A stretch of 64,000 nt of DNA, taken from NCBI GenBank assembly GCA_946902875.1, contig OX336345.1:11563395-11627394 (forward strand), given 5' to 3'. Origin of the DNA: Nematopogon swammerdamellus. Lineage: Eukaryota > Arthropoda > Insecta > Lepidoptera > Adelidae. This document shows, in pieces, positions 46,212 through 56,579 of this stretch; the stretch's first letter is position 1, and each line of letters begins with the position of its first letter. The notes under the pieces are model-generated. The model was not told the DNA's origin and searched no databases. It saw only the letters and a list, made by a program, of their open reading frames with translations. The translations under genes were made by a program, and so were the position numbers.

Positions 46212-46565
46212 CGAGTTTTACTCGCGAACGGAGGGTTCCGTAGATCGGCTATACCACCCACACCTGTCAAAAAACCATATCAGTCTATCTTTTGTCTTTC
46301 TACAATGCAAAATGTAAAAGCGTGTGGCGCTATCTATTATTCAGTAGCGTGACTAATCGATTCTTAGCACGTTTATTGTATTGGGACTCAACATTTTTTT
46401 TCCTTTTCGCTTTTTTTTATTATTTGTTGGCATGTCCGCCATAATAACATATTCTTTTAAAAAATTTCAACCGGCTACCCATTATGATTCAAACTCAGAC
46501 GGACGGACGGATGGACAGACAGACAGATAGACGACGTAGGCTTCCGTATGGATACGGAATCCTAA
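46212..46565 (-). repeat. Dispersed repeat E, minus
   Basis: Same block order as 45563-45807, longer: 'GCGAGTTTTACTCGCGAACG', 'AAAAAACCATATCAGTC', 'TTATTATTTGTTGGCATGTC', 'GACGGACGGACGGATGGACA' and 'GATACGGAATCCTA'. Confidence 0.8.
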
Positions 46566-46616
46566 AAATACGCCTAAATGCAATATTTTATTTAAGCCGG
46601 TATGAGTGTCTTAGAG

Positions 46617-47130
46617 TGGCCACAGCACATGCTCTGCCAGCAATATGACCAATGGTGCCATACTGGAGACTTCCCTTTGGATTGCTTGCTATAGTGGACT
46701 AGCGGAGAACACCGCCGAGGCTGCTATGGCTTGTGCCTTTACTTCGGTATGATGGTGTAAAACTTAGTCTGCACAGTACAATTTGAGCCTACCACCGATT
46801 AAGTAGGTAAGTACATCGGCAGAAAGCAGTGGTACCGCTAAAGGCCGAGAGGACTGGAGTAAAAATTGTAGAGGCGTATGTCCAGCAGTGGACATACACC
46901 TAAAGCAGTGGACATACGGCTAATACTCCATAATGCGCTGACGCATGACAAGGTAAGGGAAGGGACCTACAGTTTTGCACTGGTTACGAACAGGGAATCA
47001 TTCGGTGTAGGTTAGTTTACATATATAAATATTTCACTCAGAAAAAAAACTTATTGGTGCACATTGGCCAGATTCGAACCTCAGACTCTGAGATCAAGAG
47101 TCCGACACCAAAAACGCTATTAGAGTGCCG
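46617..47130 (-). mobile_element. SINE H: third tRNA-like head on a SINE B-like body, minus
   Basis: Reading the minus strand, a tRNA-like head (about 47130-47062) contains the B-box 'GAGGTTCGAATCTGG' and an anticodon-arm-like GACTCT/AGAGTC stem. It is followed by an A/T-rich stretch, 'CTAACCTACACCGAATGATT' and 'AACTGTAGGTCCC', then a diverged SINE B body (46617-46820). About 46850-46950 holds an extra stretch with two direct copies of 'CAGTGGACATAC'. Confidence 0.6.
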
Positions 47131-47339
47131 GATTGGTGAGGAATGATTTTTCTCTTTATCTATCTGAACTGGGCACAAAATATCTGCAGAGATAACGACT
47201 GCTGTTTGCCGGCCGCGGAAAAACTATTTGAATCAGTCTGCTGGGCGTCCCCCGTTTCGTCAAGCCGAAGACAGAAGATCCTGAAAGTCTATATTCATCA
47301 ATTGACATCAACAGGTCATTCAAGATGATAATGTTGTTG

Positions 47340-47500
47340 TTGTTGTTTGGTTTGGGGTTGGCTTTAGGCCTGCAAACTAATCCCGCTTGGTTGGGGACCT
47401 GCGTGCAAAACCCCGCAATCTCCAGCTACCCCAGCCAGCCTATGTCTTCCATGAAAGCGACAAATCGACCGGGGTGTCTGCAGACCGCTGCAACGGAAGA
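47340..47500 (+). repeat. Dispersed repeat F, plus
   Basis: Counterpart of 1022-1215 in the opposite orientation, sharing 'CCTGCAAACTA', 'GGGGACCT', 'CCAGCCAGCCTATGTC' and 'TCTGCAGACCGC'-like blocks. Confidence 0.5.
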
Positions 47501-48129
47501 TGGAGAACGGAGTATGTCCCTTCGAAGATGATAATGACGATAATATGTAACATCGACAGGAAATAAATAGGTAGTGACTAAGTATTGAATGAACCATATC
47601 GCGACTATAGCGATACAAGAAAAAATACTCTAATTTGGTTTATGCATCGCACGGAAAACATTATAATATTACGGAATAGGGAAAAAGGAGTCCTCAAAGA
47701 GCTCGCTTCTCTTAGTTTGACTTCTTTTACATATCTGGTACAAGCTGTTTCGTAAACTATGAAGGATAGGGACTAAGTAGCGCTAATACGACTGTGTCTT
47801 AAATACTTTAATGTTCTACCTGAACTGTAGAGTAATAAATTCAGTAAATTGGTAATGGCATCTTAGTCAGGATAAGACCATCCCCTATCGTATTGAGTTA
47901 TCAAACACTCATCAAGTTTACCTAAAGGTTTTCACAATTTTAAGCTTGTTCCAGCAAAGAAATTAAATGAGTAACCCAACAGAACAGCGATCGGCGGGTG
48001 TCATCTCCCGGCCGGCCACCGCGTCTTCCTTACTCTGTGGGTACCTCCAATTCAATTCTACCTGATAAAGCAGTTCAACATTTTTGCCAGAAAAAATAGA
48101 ATATATCTAAATTATTTATTGCACACAAT

Positions 48130-48341
48130 TATAACTTTTATTTCAAGCTTTTTTAAAAAAAACCGCATGAAAATCGGTCCACTTTTTAAGATAATTAATT
48201 TTTTTATTACTAATTACTTGATTACTTGATTACAAACATAGCTAAGAACCATCCCGATTAAACAAGCTTCCTAATAAAAAAAACCGCATCCAAATCGGTC
48301 CATCCCTTTGGGAGCTACGATGCCACAGACAGACACACACA

Positions 48342-48384
<43 letters not shown>

Positions 48385-48435
48385 ACACACACGTCAAACT
48401 TATAACACCCCTCCGTTTTTTTCGTCGGGGGTTAA
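48130..48435 (-). mobile_element. RTE-like LINE 3' end, minus, with (CA)n
   Basis: Reverse complement of the 39330-39690 element: 'AACCGCATGAAAATCGGTCC', 'GGGAGCTACGATGCCACAGA', a (CA)n tract at about 48332-48391, and 'TTTTTTCGTCGGGGGTTAAA'. Confidence 0.65.
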
Positions 48436-48879
48436 AAAGTACACGTACAGTGAATAGTATTTTTACGAAAAGAAACAAGAAATACAAGGCGGACTTATCA
48501 CTGTAGGTGATTTCTTCTAGTCAAACTTTGTTGTTGATTGGAAGAATCAAAATTAAGTAGGTATAACTTAATGTATAGGTATTTTACAGATCATCCAATG
48601 AGTTGAGTATAATCCGTGATATTTACGTTTCCACAAATTATTAAACTTTCCATCATTTTCCCATAGAAACCTAGATATGGGATGATAGTTCAAGCTGATA
48701 ATATACGTTTTATCTGACTGGAAGTATTCTATTTTGCTCAAGGCTTATTATAGTATCTGTAATCTCGCGCATTTGATCTAACGACAAAACTGCCAGCAAA
48801 AAAAAAACAGTAGGTCCTCGTACCTGAGGAATCTTCATACTTTTTAAGTAGCATGCCTTAAAAAGCTTTACACCACGGA

Positions 48880-49250
48880 CTTACCTTACTTTAATACAGC
48901 CTTTGTCCGCGGTCCTGTTTTTGTGCAGTTGACGGATGGCGTTTTGACGGAGAAAGATGACGGATGACGAAGACGGATCTCGTTTGTCCACTGCGTACAT
49001 CCGATCCCGGACGAAACAAATGCTCAAGCGTGCAACAACGCGCACCGGACGTCGTCGTCGTGGATAAGTCCACATGCGTTTTGTATTTCCACTACTCCGG
49101 ACAGAGTTTTTGACGGACCGATGATGTAGTTGTTCACTCGTTCAAGCCGAATTCGGTGTCGGTCATGACGGGTCTCAGATGCCAGAAGCCTAGTGGATGA
49201 TTGACGGATCATCCACTAGGCTTCTGGCCGAACGACGGACGAATGTCGAA
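48880..49250. other. Unclassified segment rich in GACGGA words
   Basis: About ten copies of GACGGA or its close variants on the plus strand, in no fixed register, surround the palindrome at 49181-49228. It looks like a decayed mobile element, but no terminal repeats were found. Confidence 0.3.
49181..49228. repeat. Perfect palindrome, 21-bp arms, 6-bp loop
   Basis: GCCAGAAGCCTAGTGGATGA plus T, loop TGACGG, then the exact reverse complement. Confidence 0.97.
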
Positions 49251-49609
49251 TGACGGCCGTGACTATTGGACAAACGGTGTTACTGCTCAAGTTAAGAGAC
49301 ACAAGAGTATACTTACCAGCTACACATTTGAGAAATTTGCTTACGTACGTACGAGATACCTTACGACTTGTTGAGCCGTAGCTAATTAATAACGCCTCAC
49401 ATAATATAGACCGAGACGGAGAAGATCGCAAAATTATAGATACATCAGTATTAACAGGCGTTGACCATCAATGGTACTGACTAATAATGGTACAAGTGGT
49501 CCGGAAGCGTTTAAAAGTGAGGAAAAGATTAAAATAAAAAAGAGCCGTTTCAAGAAACCCTATGCATATTATTTTCGATTTATCATAAAGAACCAATTAA
49601 TCGGGTTTA

Positions 49610-49850
49610 CTCCTATTTCTTGGCACCGCTAGGGTGTGGAACTGTCTCCCAGCGAGTATTTCCCGAATCCTCTAACCTGGGTGTCTTCAAACGTATCATC
49701 GGGCTAGACAGCCTAGCAACAGTCCGCAAATCTGCTGACATAGCGCCTCACTGAGCGTGGTTTCGCGAGGAGAGGGGTTTTTGGCTCTGTCGACAGTACC
49801 ATTAGTTCCTCGACACAGCCACCCATGTTGGTTTACATTAAAAAAATATA
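49610..49850 (+). mobile_element. LINE 3' end remnant
   Basis: A degraded C-terminal LINE reading is visible at 49632-49700 ('WNCLP'-type wording, then a frame with 'LGVFKRIIG'). It is followed by 'CCTCGACACAGCCACCCATG' and an A-rich tail at 49838-49850. Confidence 0.45.
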
Positions 49851-49859
49851 TAAATAAGT

Positions 49860-51165
49860 AGGTACACCACAAAATGTATTTATTTTACCCTAAAAAAGTA
49901 TTCTAACCTCATTCCAAGCCATTTGTTATTAACGATATGTAAATACAATTTGTCATAGTTAGGTGAGTATACATAATTTAGCAATGTACTTATATATAAA
50001 TTTATATTCTAATTTATGTACACATTGCTAATCCGTTAACTTTACATTTCGATATTTCAAACAGATATATCTAAGGTTTTTATGAATTGATCACACACAG
50101 GCACTACTGCCACTGATCATTGAAATAAGACTATAAAAAAGTGTTGCCAATAAAGCGAATTTTCCGCAGGATTATCATGTAATATTGACGCGATCAACTG
50201 TAAAACATCAAGTAGCAACTGGTTACTGTCAAAGCTCATAAAAATACACTGTTTTAACTTGTTTACTCTAGCAGAATATAAATGAATCAAATGAGTCGTT
50301 TAACCTCACAGTCAACAATGTTAAAACCGCTCACACACGAAATGGCTGTTAAAATGCTCAGATTTCTTTCACTTCTGACCGTACTACTCGTCCCTATTTA
50401 CGTTAGCCTGTACGTTTACGTATATAAGCTAGTCTATTCATGAACACATTGGTACACACCGGATACAAATTAGTTGAGTCGTTCTCAAGTTATAAGTTAA
50501 CATACAAATATATAATGTGCGTACATAGACGTACGTACGGCAGACGCTTCATTTTTAAACTACGTAGAGAAGAGATAGAGAAACTAAGTTTGATTTATCA
50601 TCGTTAAATCATAAAATCTTTTGTATGACATTTTACAGACCGGTGCTGGTGAAATTTATAATATACCACTCTTTACAAATCGCGCGCCCAGATTTTACTC
50701 AGCACAATACTGTAATTAACCCCGGCGCCAGCGGCACAATCGGGGCAACTTTTTACTTTTTTAACCATCAAAGCTTGAGGTGAAACTGAGCCGCGCTACG
50801 CTTCGCTGTCTCAACGTTTTTACGGCTTATAATGAGTTTTTGGATTTTGCTCTGCCGCTGTGGAACTTTCGAGAGCCACCGCGTTGCTTGCTAGCGAATG
50901 CGCCAACTCAGGTATATGGAAAACAGTTTGACAATACTAAATGTTATCACTTTTATCAAAATTGGTTGTCATTATTTTTCAAAAGCGCAATATCACTTTT
51001 GTGTGCTTTTCTACAAAGCTGTATAGAAAATACATAGTTCAACAGATAATTTTTAAAATGGTTACAAGCACCCAGACGGCGCTAAGCACGTTTGCGCACC
51101 ACAAAAACTAAAAACGTTGAAAAAATTAATTTCTTCAAATACAATACAATAATACAGTATAATAA
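49860..51165. other. Intergenic sequence, nothing recognised
   Basis: AT-rich with occasional microsatellite-like words. 50720-50900 is somewhat richer in G+C, with an open frame that I do not recognise as any protein. Confidence 0.45.
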
Positions 51166-51169
51166 ATAC

Positions 51170-51385
51170 AATACATTTCTTGTATGGGGGCATACATGCC
51201 CCCATACAAGAAATTTATTTTTTTCCCAAAAAATTTTTCTTTTCCTTTTTTCATTATTTGTTGTTATATTCGCCATAATATCACAATATATTCTGTGAAC
51301 ATTTCAACCAGCTAGATTTCACGGTCCCAAAGATACAGCAGTAGGACAGACATACAGACAGAGTAGGCTTACTAAAAATTAGACG
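51170..51385 (-). repeat. Dispersed repeat E, minus, with palindrome at its edge
   Basis: 'CCCCATACAAGAAATTTATT', 'TTCATTATTTGTTGTTATAT', 'ATTCTGTGAACATTTCAACC', 'AAAGATACAGCAG' and 'GTAGGCTTACTA' follow repeat E order. Its 'TTCTTGTATGGGGG' word is mirrored to give the perfect 40-bp palindrome at 51175-51214 (19-bp arms, 2-bp loop). Confidence 0.75.
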
Positions 51386-51669
51386 AAACCAGAGATGTAA
51401 AAAAATTTACTTATGAAATTGAATGCATGCTACCATTAAATGGTAATTTTCTATCTAACTTACGAATGAGTGTGGTTGTGTGTTTCCATTCCCGTAGTTA
51501 AGTTACGTATGTCACAACGCAACACACCCACGATGACGCGACGACGTCGTCTGAAAATTATGAGTTTTTTTGGCGTTGAAGACTTGTTTGAGAGTAAAGC
51601 GAGGCTGAATGGAAAATAACAAGGGAACACGAGGATAACGCGGGAACGCGGGGGAGTTTCGAGTAAAAC

Positions 51670-53955
51670 TAACACAGAGTTCTTTATGTACATCTTTATC
51701 TGGGAGGGGCGGCAGTGCCCCCGCCAAGTGGAGCAAACACGGCCGTACCATCCTTTTCTCGAAGCAACTCAGTACTTTTCCAATGTTCCAATGTCGTAAA
51801 TAGCACTCCGGCAAAATGCTGGAAATTTCTTAACACACTCGGGATCGGCAAGCAGGCTACTCCAACGAAACCTAATATCAATATAAATGCATTGAATGCC
51901 CATTTCACAACCCCACCAGTCATCATTGATGCTATGCTTAAATCGAACACTCTCCTTCAGCTTTCACAGCTGCCGATACCCCAGTATAACCCCTTTGTTT
52001 TCAACCCAGTTACCGAACGTGAAGTTAAGAAGATCTTTCTCTCCATTACCACCAAGGCAGTTGGAGCAGACGATTTAAGCCTTGATATGCTGACACCAGT
52101 GTTAGATGAGCTGTTACCCATTATCACTTATATCCTCAATCAGTCTCTGGTAACAAGTTCGTTTCCTAGCATCTGGAAAAAGGCTTTTGTCATCCCTCTG
52201 CCTAAAACGTCCAATCCTGTTTCCTTTAGTCAGTACCGTCCCATCTCAATATTACCTGTCCTATCAAAAATCCTGGAACGCATTGCACACCAGCAACTGT
52301 CTGGATTTCTTTCTCATAACAACCTTTTGAACCCAATGCAATCTGGGTTTCGACCTTCTCACAGTACTGTTACTGCACTTGTCAAAGTCACTGACGATAT
52401 CCGTCTAAGTATGGAAAACAAAGATCTCACTGTTATCGTGTTGCTTGATTTCAGTAACGCCTTCAATGCAGTTGACTTTGATATCATGGTGGAAATGCTG
52501 AGGTCTCTTAACTTATCTCCGCAGGTAATAGATTGGTTTGACTCATACCTTCGTGGTCGCCAGCAACGTGTTAGAAATGACAATGACTTCTCTGATTGGT
52601 ACGATCTAACTGCTGGTGTTCCACAAGGTGGCGTGTTGTCTCCACTACTCTTCGCAATTTTTATAAATTTTGTCTCCAAACTCTTAGTTTCTTTCTACCA
52701 CTTGTATGCCGATGACTTACAGCTATATCTGGGAGGTAGTATTGACGACATAGCTGGAATCATTGATGTGATCAATGCTGATCTGGCCACCATTTTTGGC
52801 TGGACCAGATCCTTTGGACTCATCGTGAATCCGAATAAGTCTCAGGTAATGATTGCCGGAAGTCCTCGACTACTATCGAGGATTGACCGCGCTTCGTTGC
52901 CTGAGATTATGTACAACGGTACTGCCATACCATACGCTAGGGTTGTCAAAAACCTGGGAATCCTTATGGATGACACGCTATCTTGGCAGGCTCAGGTCAA
53001 CGAGGTCAGTCGAAAAGTCTATGCTGCGGCGCACTCCCTGAGACGGCTTCAGAACCTTCTTCCGACCACTACAAAGACAATTTTAGCACAATCGTTGCTT
53101 CTGCCCATTCTTGATTATGCAGATGTATGTTACCTGGACGTTACTGAGGAACTCCTGGATAAGCTTGAGCGTCTGCAAAACATGTGTATACGATTCATTT
53201 TCGGACTACGCAAGTACGACCATGTTTCAGAATATCGCAGACGTCTCAAATGGCTCCCAATCCGTTACCGCAGGAATTCCCACATTCTTAGTCTTCTTTA
53301 CTCATGTCTTAACAACCCCTCTGCTCCCGAGTATCTATCTTCCCGTTTTCAGAACCTATCTTCTCACGGTGTCCCACTTCGGTCTAGTCATGACAATATT
53401 TTAGTTATCTCCTCTCATAAAACTGGTTTTTATACCAACTCATTTTCTGTTCACGCAGCTCGACTGTGGACTTCACTACCACACTTTATCCGACATTGTA
53501 AATCGCTTCCCTTATTCAAAAAACACCTAAAACTGTATTACCTCCGTCAATGTGAAGTAAAAACCTAAAAAACAAAAACCACTTTTGTTCCATACTTACC
53601 TGGATGGACAAGTATGTATGTATGTATATTTATTTGTATATAATATTGTATATATTTAGTAATTTATATGTATTAAACATGTATGGCTTATATTTTACTA
53701 GCATGTACTTATATGTATGTATTAATAAGTATTCTTATTATTAAATTTATCTCCAATTGTCACGCAACTCTTTTGCTACTACCTACTTACATTCCACTAT
53801 ATTATCGAATCTCAAACATCCAAAGGTTGACTGTAAGAAATCTCTGTAAGGGATAAGTCCGCCTTTGCACCTTATGTAAATTTTCCAATGTATTTGTTAC
53901 TGTTTAATGTTTACTGGAGCAATAAAGAATTTTCTATCTATCTATCTATCTACTT
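51670..53955 (+). mobile_element. 5'-truncated Jockey-like non-LTR retrotransposon
   Basis: It contains the reverse transcriptase frame (next entry), a 3' UTR of about 350 bp with (TATG)n, the terminus 'GGAGCAATAAAGAATTTTC' and a (TCTA)n tail (53933-53952). The endonuclease half is absent. The left edge is uncertain: recognisable LINE coding begins by about 51780, and the frame opens after a stop at 51670. A second 3' end of the same type is at 37755-37806. Confidence 0.85.
51715..53568 (+). CDS. Reverse transcriptase ORF of a Jockey-like LINE, 5' incomplete
   Basis: It makes cDNA from the element's RNA at a nicked target. There are 617 open codons from the first usable start to TAA, without a break. 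RT landmarks by residue: 'FSQYRPISILPVLSKILERI' (about 171-190), finger-palm 'QSGFRPSHSTVTAL' (209-222), motif A 'VLLDFSNAFNAVDF' (242-255, catalytic Asp 245), motif B 'AGVPQGGVLSPLLF' (300-313) and motif C 'YADD' (331-334). Motif A reads AFNAVD where many elements have AFDxVD; the catalytic aspartates are intact. The post-polymerase region follows ('RLKWLPIRYRRNSHILSLLY'). The N-terminal endonuclease domain is missing, so the copy should not move by itself. The lack of stops suggests a fairly recent insertion. Confidence 0.93.
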   Translation: MPPPSGANTAVPSFSRSNSVLFQCSNVVNSTPAKCWKFLNTLGIGKQATPTKPNININALNAHFTTPPVIIDAMLKSNTLLQLSQLPIPQYNPFVFNPVTEREVKKIFLSITTKAVGADDLSLDMLTPVLDELLPIITYILNQSLVTSSFPSIWKKAFVIPLPKTSNPVSFSQYRPISILPVLSKILERIAHQQLSGFLSHNNLLNPMQSGFRPSHSTVTALVKVTDDIRLSMENKDLTVIVLLDFSNAFNAVDFDIMVEMLRSLNLSPQVIDWFDSYLRGRQQRVRNDNDFSDWYDLTAGVPQGGVLSPLLFAIFINFVSKLLVSFYHLYADDLQLYLGGSIDDIAGIIDVINADLATIFGWTRSFGLIVNPNKSQVMIAGSPRLLSRIDRASLPEIMYNGTAIPYARVVKNLGILMDDTLSWQAQVNEVSRKVYAAAHSLRRLQNLLPTTTKTILAQSLLLPILDYADVCYLDVTEELLDKLERLQNMCIRFIFGLRKYDHVSEYRRRLKWLPIRYRRNSHILSLLYSCLNNPSAPEYLSSRFQNLSSHGVPLRSSHDNILVISSHKTGFYTNSFSVHAARLWTSLPHFIRHCKSLPLFKKHLKLYYLRQCEVKT

Positions 53956-54411
53956 TTGGCCCCTGTGTCTTTGTTTTTACATATTTATGTTAACTTTAGT
54001 TTTATATCCTTCGCATGAATGCGTAGAACGGAACTTAATTTTTAGATTATATTCTTTTCGATTTCCGTATGGTATCTTTTCTTTGAACATAATATGTTGC
54101 TCCGTTGATATAGCCTTTAGAAGATAACAATTTTTAGTTAAAAACTGACTCTAACCCTTGAAAGTAACTTCCAACATATTTTATGCAAATTTAAAAGTTT
54201 GATGATTGTCTGATGGATCCTATCATCAGAACTTGACCAAACTTATATGGGACGACCCCTAAAGTAACCCCTTTCTAACAAGAATAATCAACCCATGTGG
54301 TAAATAATTATCGATTAACCAAAATAAAAAATAAAAGATTCAGACGAACTGAGAACCTTCTCTTCTTTTAAGTCGGCTAAAAATATTAAAATAACAAATT
54401 GAAATGCGAAT
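53956..54411. other. Intergenic sequence between the LINE and the defensin
   Basis: AT-rich sequence with no recognisable gene or repeat. Confidence 0.4.
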
Positions 54412-54417
54412 TTTATT
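54412..54417 (-). terminator. Poly(A) signal of the defensin-type gene
   Basis: AATAAA on the minus strand, about 120 bp beyond the TAA at 54540-54542. It is the first such signal downstream of the gene. Confidence 0.6.
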
Positions 54418-54539
54418 GAATTAAAAAAAATCTTCTCTAATATACAGCTGTTTGTTTTGACATGAGAGATGACAAGACATACATACATATCATTCAAGCA
54501 AATATTTAGAATAGATAAAACAATACCTCTCGATTTGTA

Positions 54540-54715
54540 TTATACGTGATTATAAGTATAATCATTTTTGAGTTTTTTATAATTTTCTTGGCTAAAAAAT
54601 GCACAGACGCAGATTTTTCCCACGCACTCCCCGTTCATAGATCCCATCTTCTTGCAGTACTCGTCGCACTCAGAATCAGATGTACAGGGGAATGGCGGCG
54701 ACTGATCTTGCAGTC
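54540..54715 (-). CDS. Defensin-type peptide, exon 2 (mature six-cysteine domain)
   Basis: Predicted secreted antimicrobial peptide of innate immunity. Read on the minus strand, the exon follows the acceptor CTGTTCACAG and is phase 1; its first two bases complete a Gly codon with exon 1. The cysteine pattern is C-x5-C-x3-C-x9-C-x4-C-x-C, starting at 'FPCTSDSECDEYCKK' and ending 'GKICVC'. That is the CxxxC...CxC signature of cysteine-stabilised alpha-beta (defensin) peptides. It ends at TAA (54540-54542) after an unusually long tail of about 20 residues, 'AFFSQENYKKLKNDYTYNHV', where insect defensins normally stop within a few residues of the last cysteine. Whole precursor: 83 residues. The family call is from cysteine spacing and gene layout; activity is inferred. 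Confidence 0.82.
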
Positions 54716-54924
54716 CTGTGAACAGTATCAGTCAGATAGGGTCAAATTTTACTAAAAATTATGAAAAAATGGCTTCTGAAAAACTAGATGGCTATAAATA
54801 AATTAGTCAAACGTTTAAAATATTTATGTTAGGGAATATTTTCTGTAAATTGTAAACGTTTATGATTTTTGCAAAATGGCTCCGGCACTTATCGTTTCAC
54901 GCATAGGTACAATTTACGAAAGGA

Positions 54925-55170
54925 CAAGGTGCCGTTCTAGCAAGCCTGTCGCCCTTTAAGGGCGACAGGCTAGCCAGCCACTTCTTACTTTGGCGCTGTC
55001 CTTCCACCGAGTCATGCAGCAGGTGGGTCTTCCGTGCCTTACTTTCTGCTTGATAGTTACATTATTTACTTTGCTAAATGTGGTGGTCGGTGTTGTGCTG
55101 TAATTTACCAGAGTTCTTGCAGCACAACACCAGTTACTATGCTTACCCCGATTGTCGGGATACAACATCT
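54925..55170 (+). repeat. Dispersed repeat C, plus
   Basis: Shares with 14895-15222 'CCACCGAGTCATGCAGCAGG', 'GTCTTCCGTGCCTTACTT', the inverted repeat CGGTGTTGTGCTG/CAGCACAACACC and 'CTTACCCCGATTGTCGGGAT'. A local 'CCTGTCGCCCTTTAAGGGCG' palindrome sits near its start. Confidence 0.8.
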
Positions 55171-55189
55171 AGTATGAATTTTTTTGTTT

Positions 55190-55372
55190 TGTTTTATATG
55201 GAAACTGACACGGTTGGCTACATCACCTCCAACATCCGTGATGTCAGCCCATAACACCGAATAACTAGATGCCATGTCAGTACTTCCCTTCATTTCATAT
55301 CGGCTACACTGAACTGGAACGGAAAACACGAACTATTTACATAGCCGTTTCGTTCAGTGCGGTGGTACCAAC
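55190..55372 (-). mobile_element. SINE A, minus, 5' truncated
   Basis: In reverse: 'TTATATGGAAACTGACACGG', 'CATCCGTGATGTCAGCCCAT', 'CTACACTGAACTGGAACGG' and 'GTGCGGTGGTACCAACATG'. Confidence 0.85.
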
Positions 55373-55515
55373 ATGTAATTGACGAATAGCCTATATAGCA
55401 AGCAAATAACTTATTTCTTTTATTCACATTTGCATAACGTACCAACTCGTGGTCCATGACAGACACTATTGATGCACTTGCGAATTATAAAAACGAAATG
55501 TAATAATAGACAAAC

Positions 55516-55591
55516 CTTGGCCCCCATAATGTTGATTTTTTGCTTCCAGCACACCACAGAACAAAACACAAAAAACTAAAATAACAAACAT
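55516..55591 (-). CDS. Defensin-type peptide, exon 1 (signal peptide)
   Basis: Minus strand ATG at 55591-55589, then 25 codons and one base (phase 1). The protein starts 'MFVILVFCVLFCGVLEA', a typical short hydrophobic signal peptide with likely cleavage after VLEA, followed by 'KNQHYGGQ'. The split Gly codon (G|GA) joins exon 2 to read 'GGQGLQDQSPPFPC'. The match of phase, signal peptide and cysteine domain is what makes the gene credible. The upstream region (55592-55740) shows no convincing TATA box or kappaB site on the minus strand. Confidence 0.82.
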
Positions 55592-56579
55592 TGTCTTCTC
55601 TGCTCTACGCTTCTTAGGACATCCGAGACGAAATAATTCTAGGTCACACTGTCAACGCACGTCAGTTACTGATTTGACAAAGCTATCAACATTTACTTGA
55701 TCCCTGACCTTTCATTTGTACCTAACATGGAATAAAAAGTAGCTGGAAGGTCCATGGACAGGCCGTACTTCTGAATTTGTACTGAAACTACGATGACCAT
55801 TTTTCTTACGACAATTTTTAGTCCGTACTATAAAAGTAGTCTCCTCAGACATGTCTCTACACTGCTGCGTCGTCTGCACTGAGTCATGCGATCTCGTGCC
55901 TAGAATAAAGTAGCCAAGCCATCCAGTCTTTATTTATGGAGCGCCGACCACGCCTCATTTTCCCCTCTAACCACCTCAAACGCTCTGTTGTACCTTCCTA
56001 ATTACTTATTTCAACTTATTTAATTACTAATGCATAATGTTATTTTTCTTCCCTTTATCTACAACATCAACTACGAAACCAGAACAATGTTTTGCCGGTT
56101 AGGGATGTTTTGTTTGTCACATGTTTTATTGTTTGAATTATGTTCAAAAAGTGAAGTTATATAGCAGAAATAAGTCGTTGTGTAACAATACACCAGTTGT
56201 GTCACCCGCTCATTCATTAATTATCATGTGGCATACTTAGTCGGTCTTTTAATTATCCCGGCCTACTACTACAAACTACCTTAAATATATGTACAGCCAG
56301 ACAAACACTATCACGACATCGTTCTAACTGAAGTCCTGTCCAAACACACTTACCAAGTCGGCGAACAATTAAAAAATCCGGTCAAGTGCGAGTTTTGAAA
56401 GATCTAAAACTACTTCACATACAACAAAAACTAAAAATACTATTAAAAATATAAATTAAAATGAATAAGTATTTATTAAGAAAATAACAAAACAAATCTT
56501 AAAACTATAAATTCTAATCTTAATAAAACAATTAATAAATGTTTATATTTAGAGATATAAATTAAATTACCAATTATAA
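55592..56579. other. Intergenic sequence upstream of the defensin-type gene
   Basis: Presumed promoter side of the minus-strand gene. One GATA-like word (CTATC at 55683-55687) is present. I recognise nothing else. Confidence 0.4.

Larger units (their letters stand above)
54716..55515 (-). other. Defensin-type gene intron, filled with repeats
   Basis: About 800 bp. The donor is GTTTGT (55515 downward), a weak but acceptable site; the acceptor is TTCACAG. Nearly half of it is repeat C (54925-55170) and SINE A (55190-55372). Confidence 0.75.

Noticed and set aside
47062..47130. A tRNA gene on the minus strand
   Set aside because: It heads SINE H and shows weak acceptor-stem pairing.
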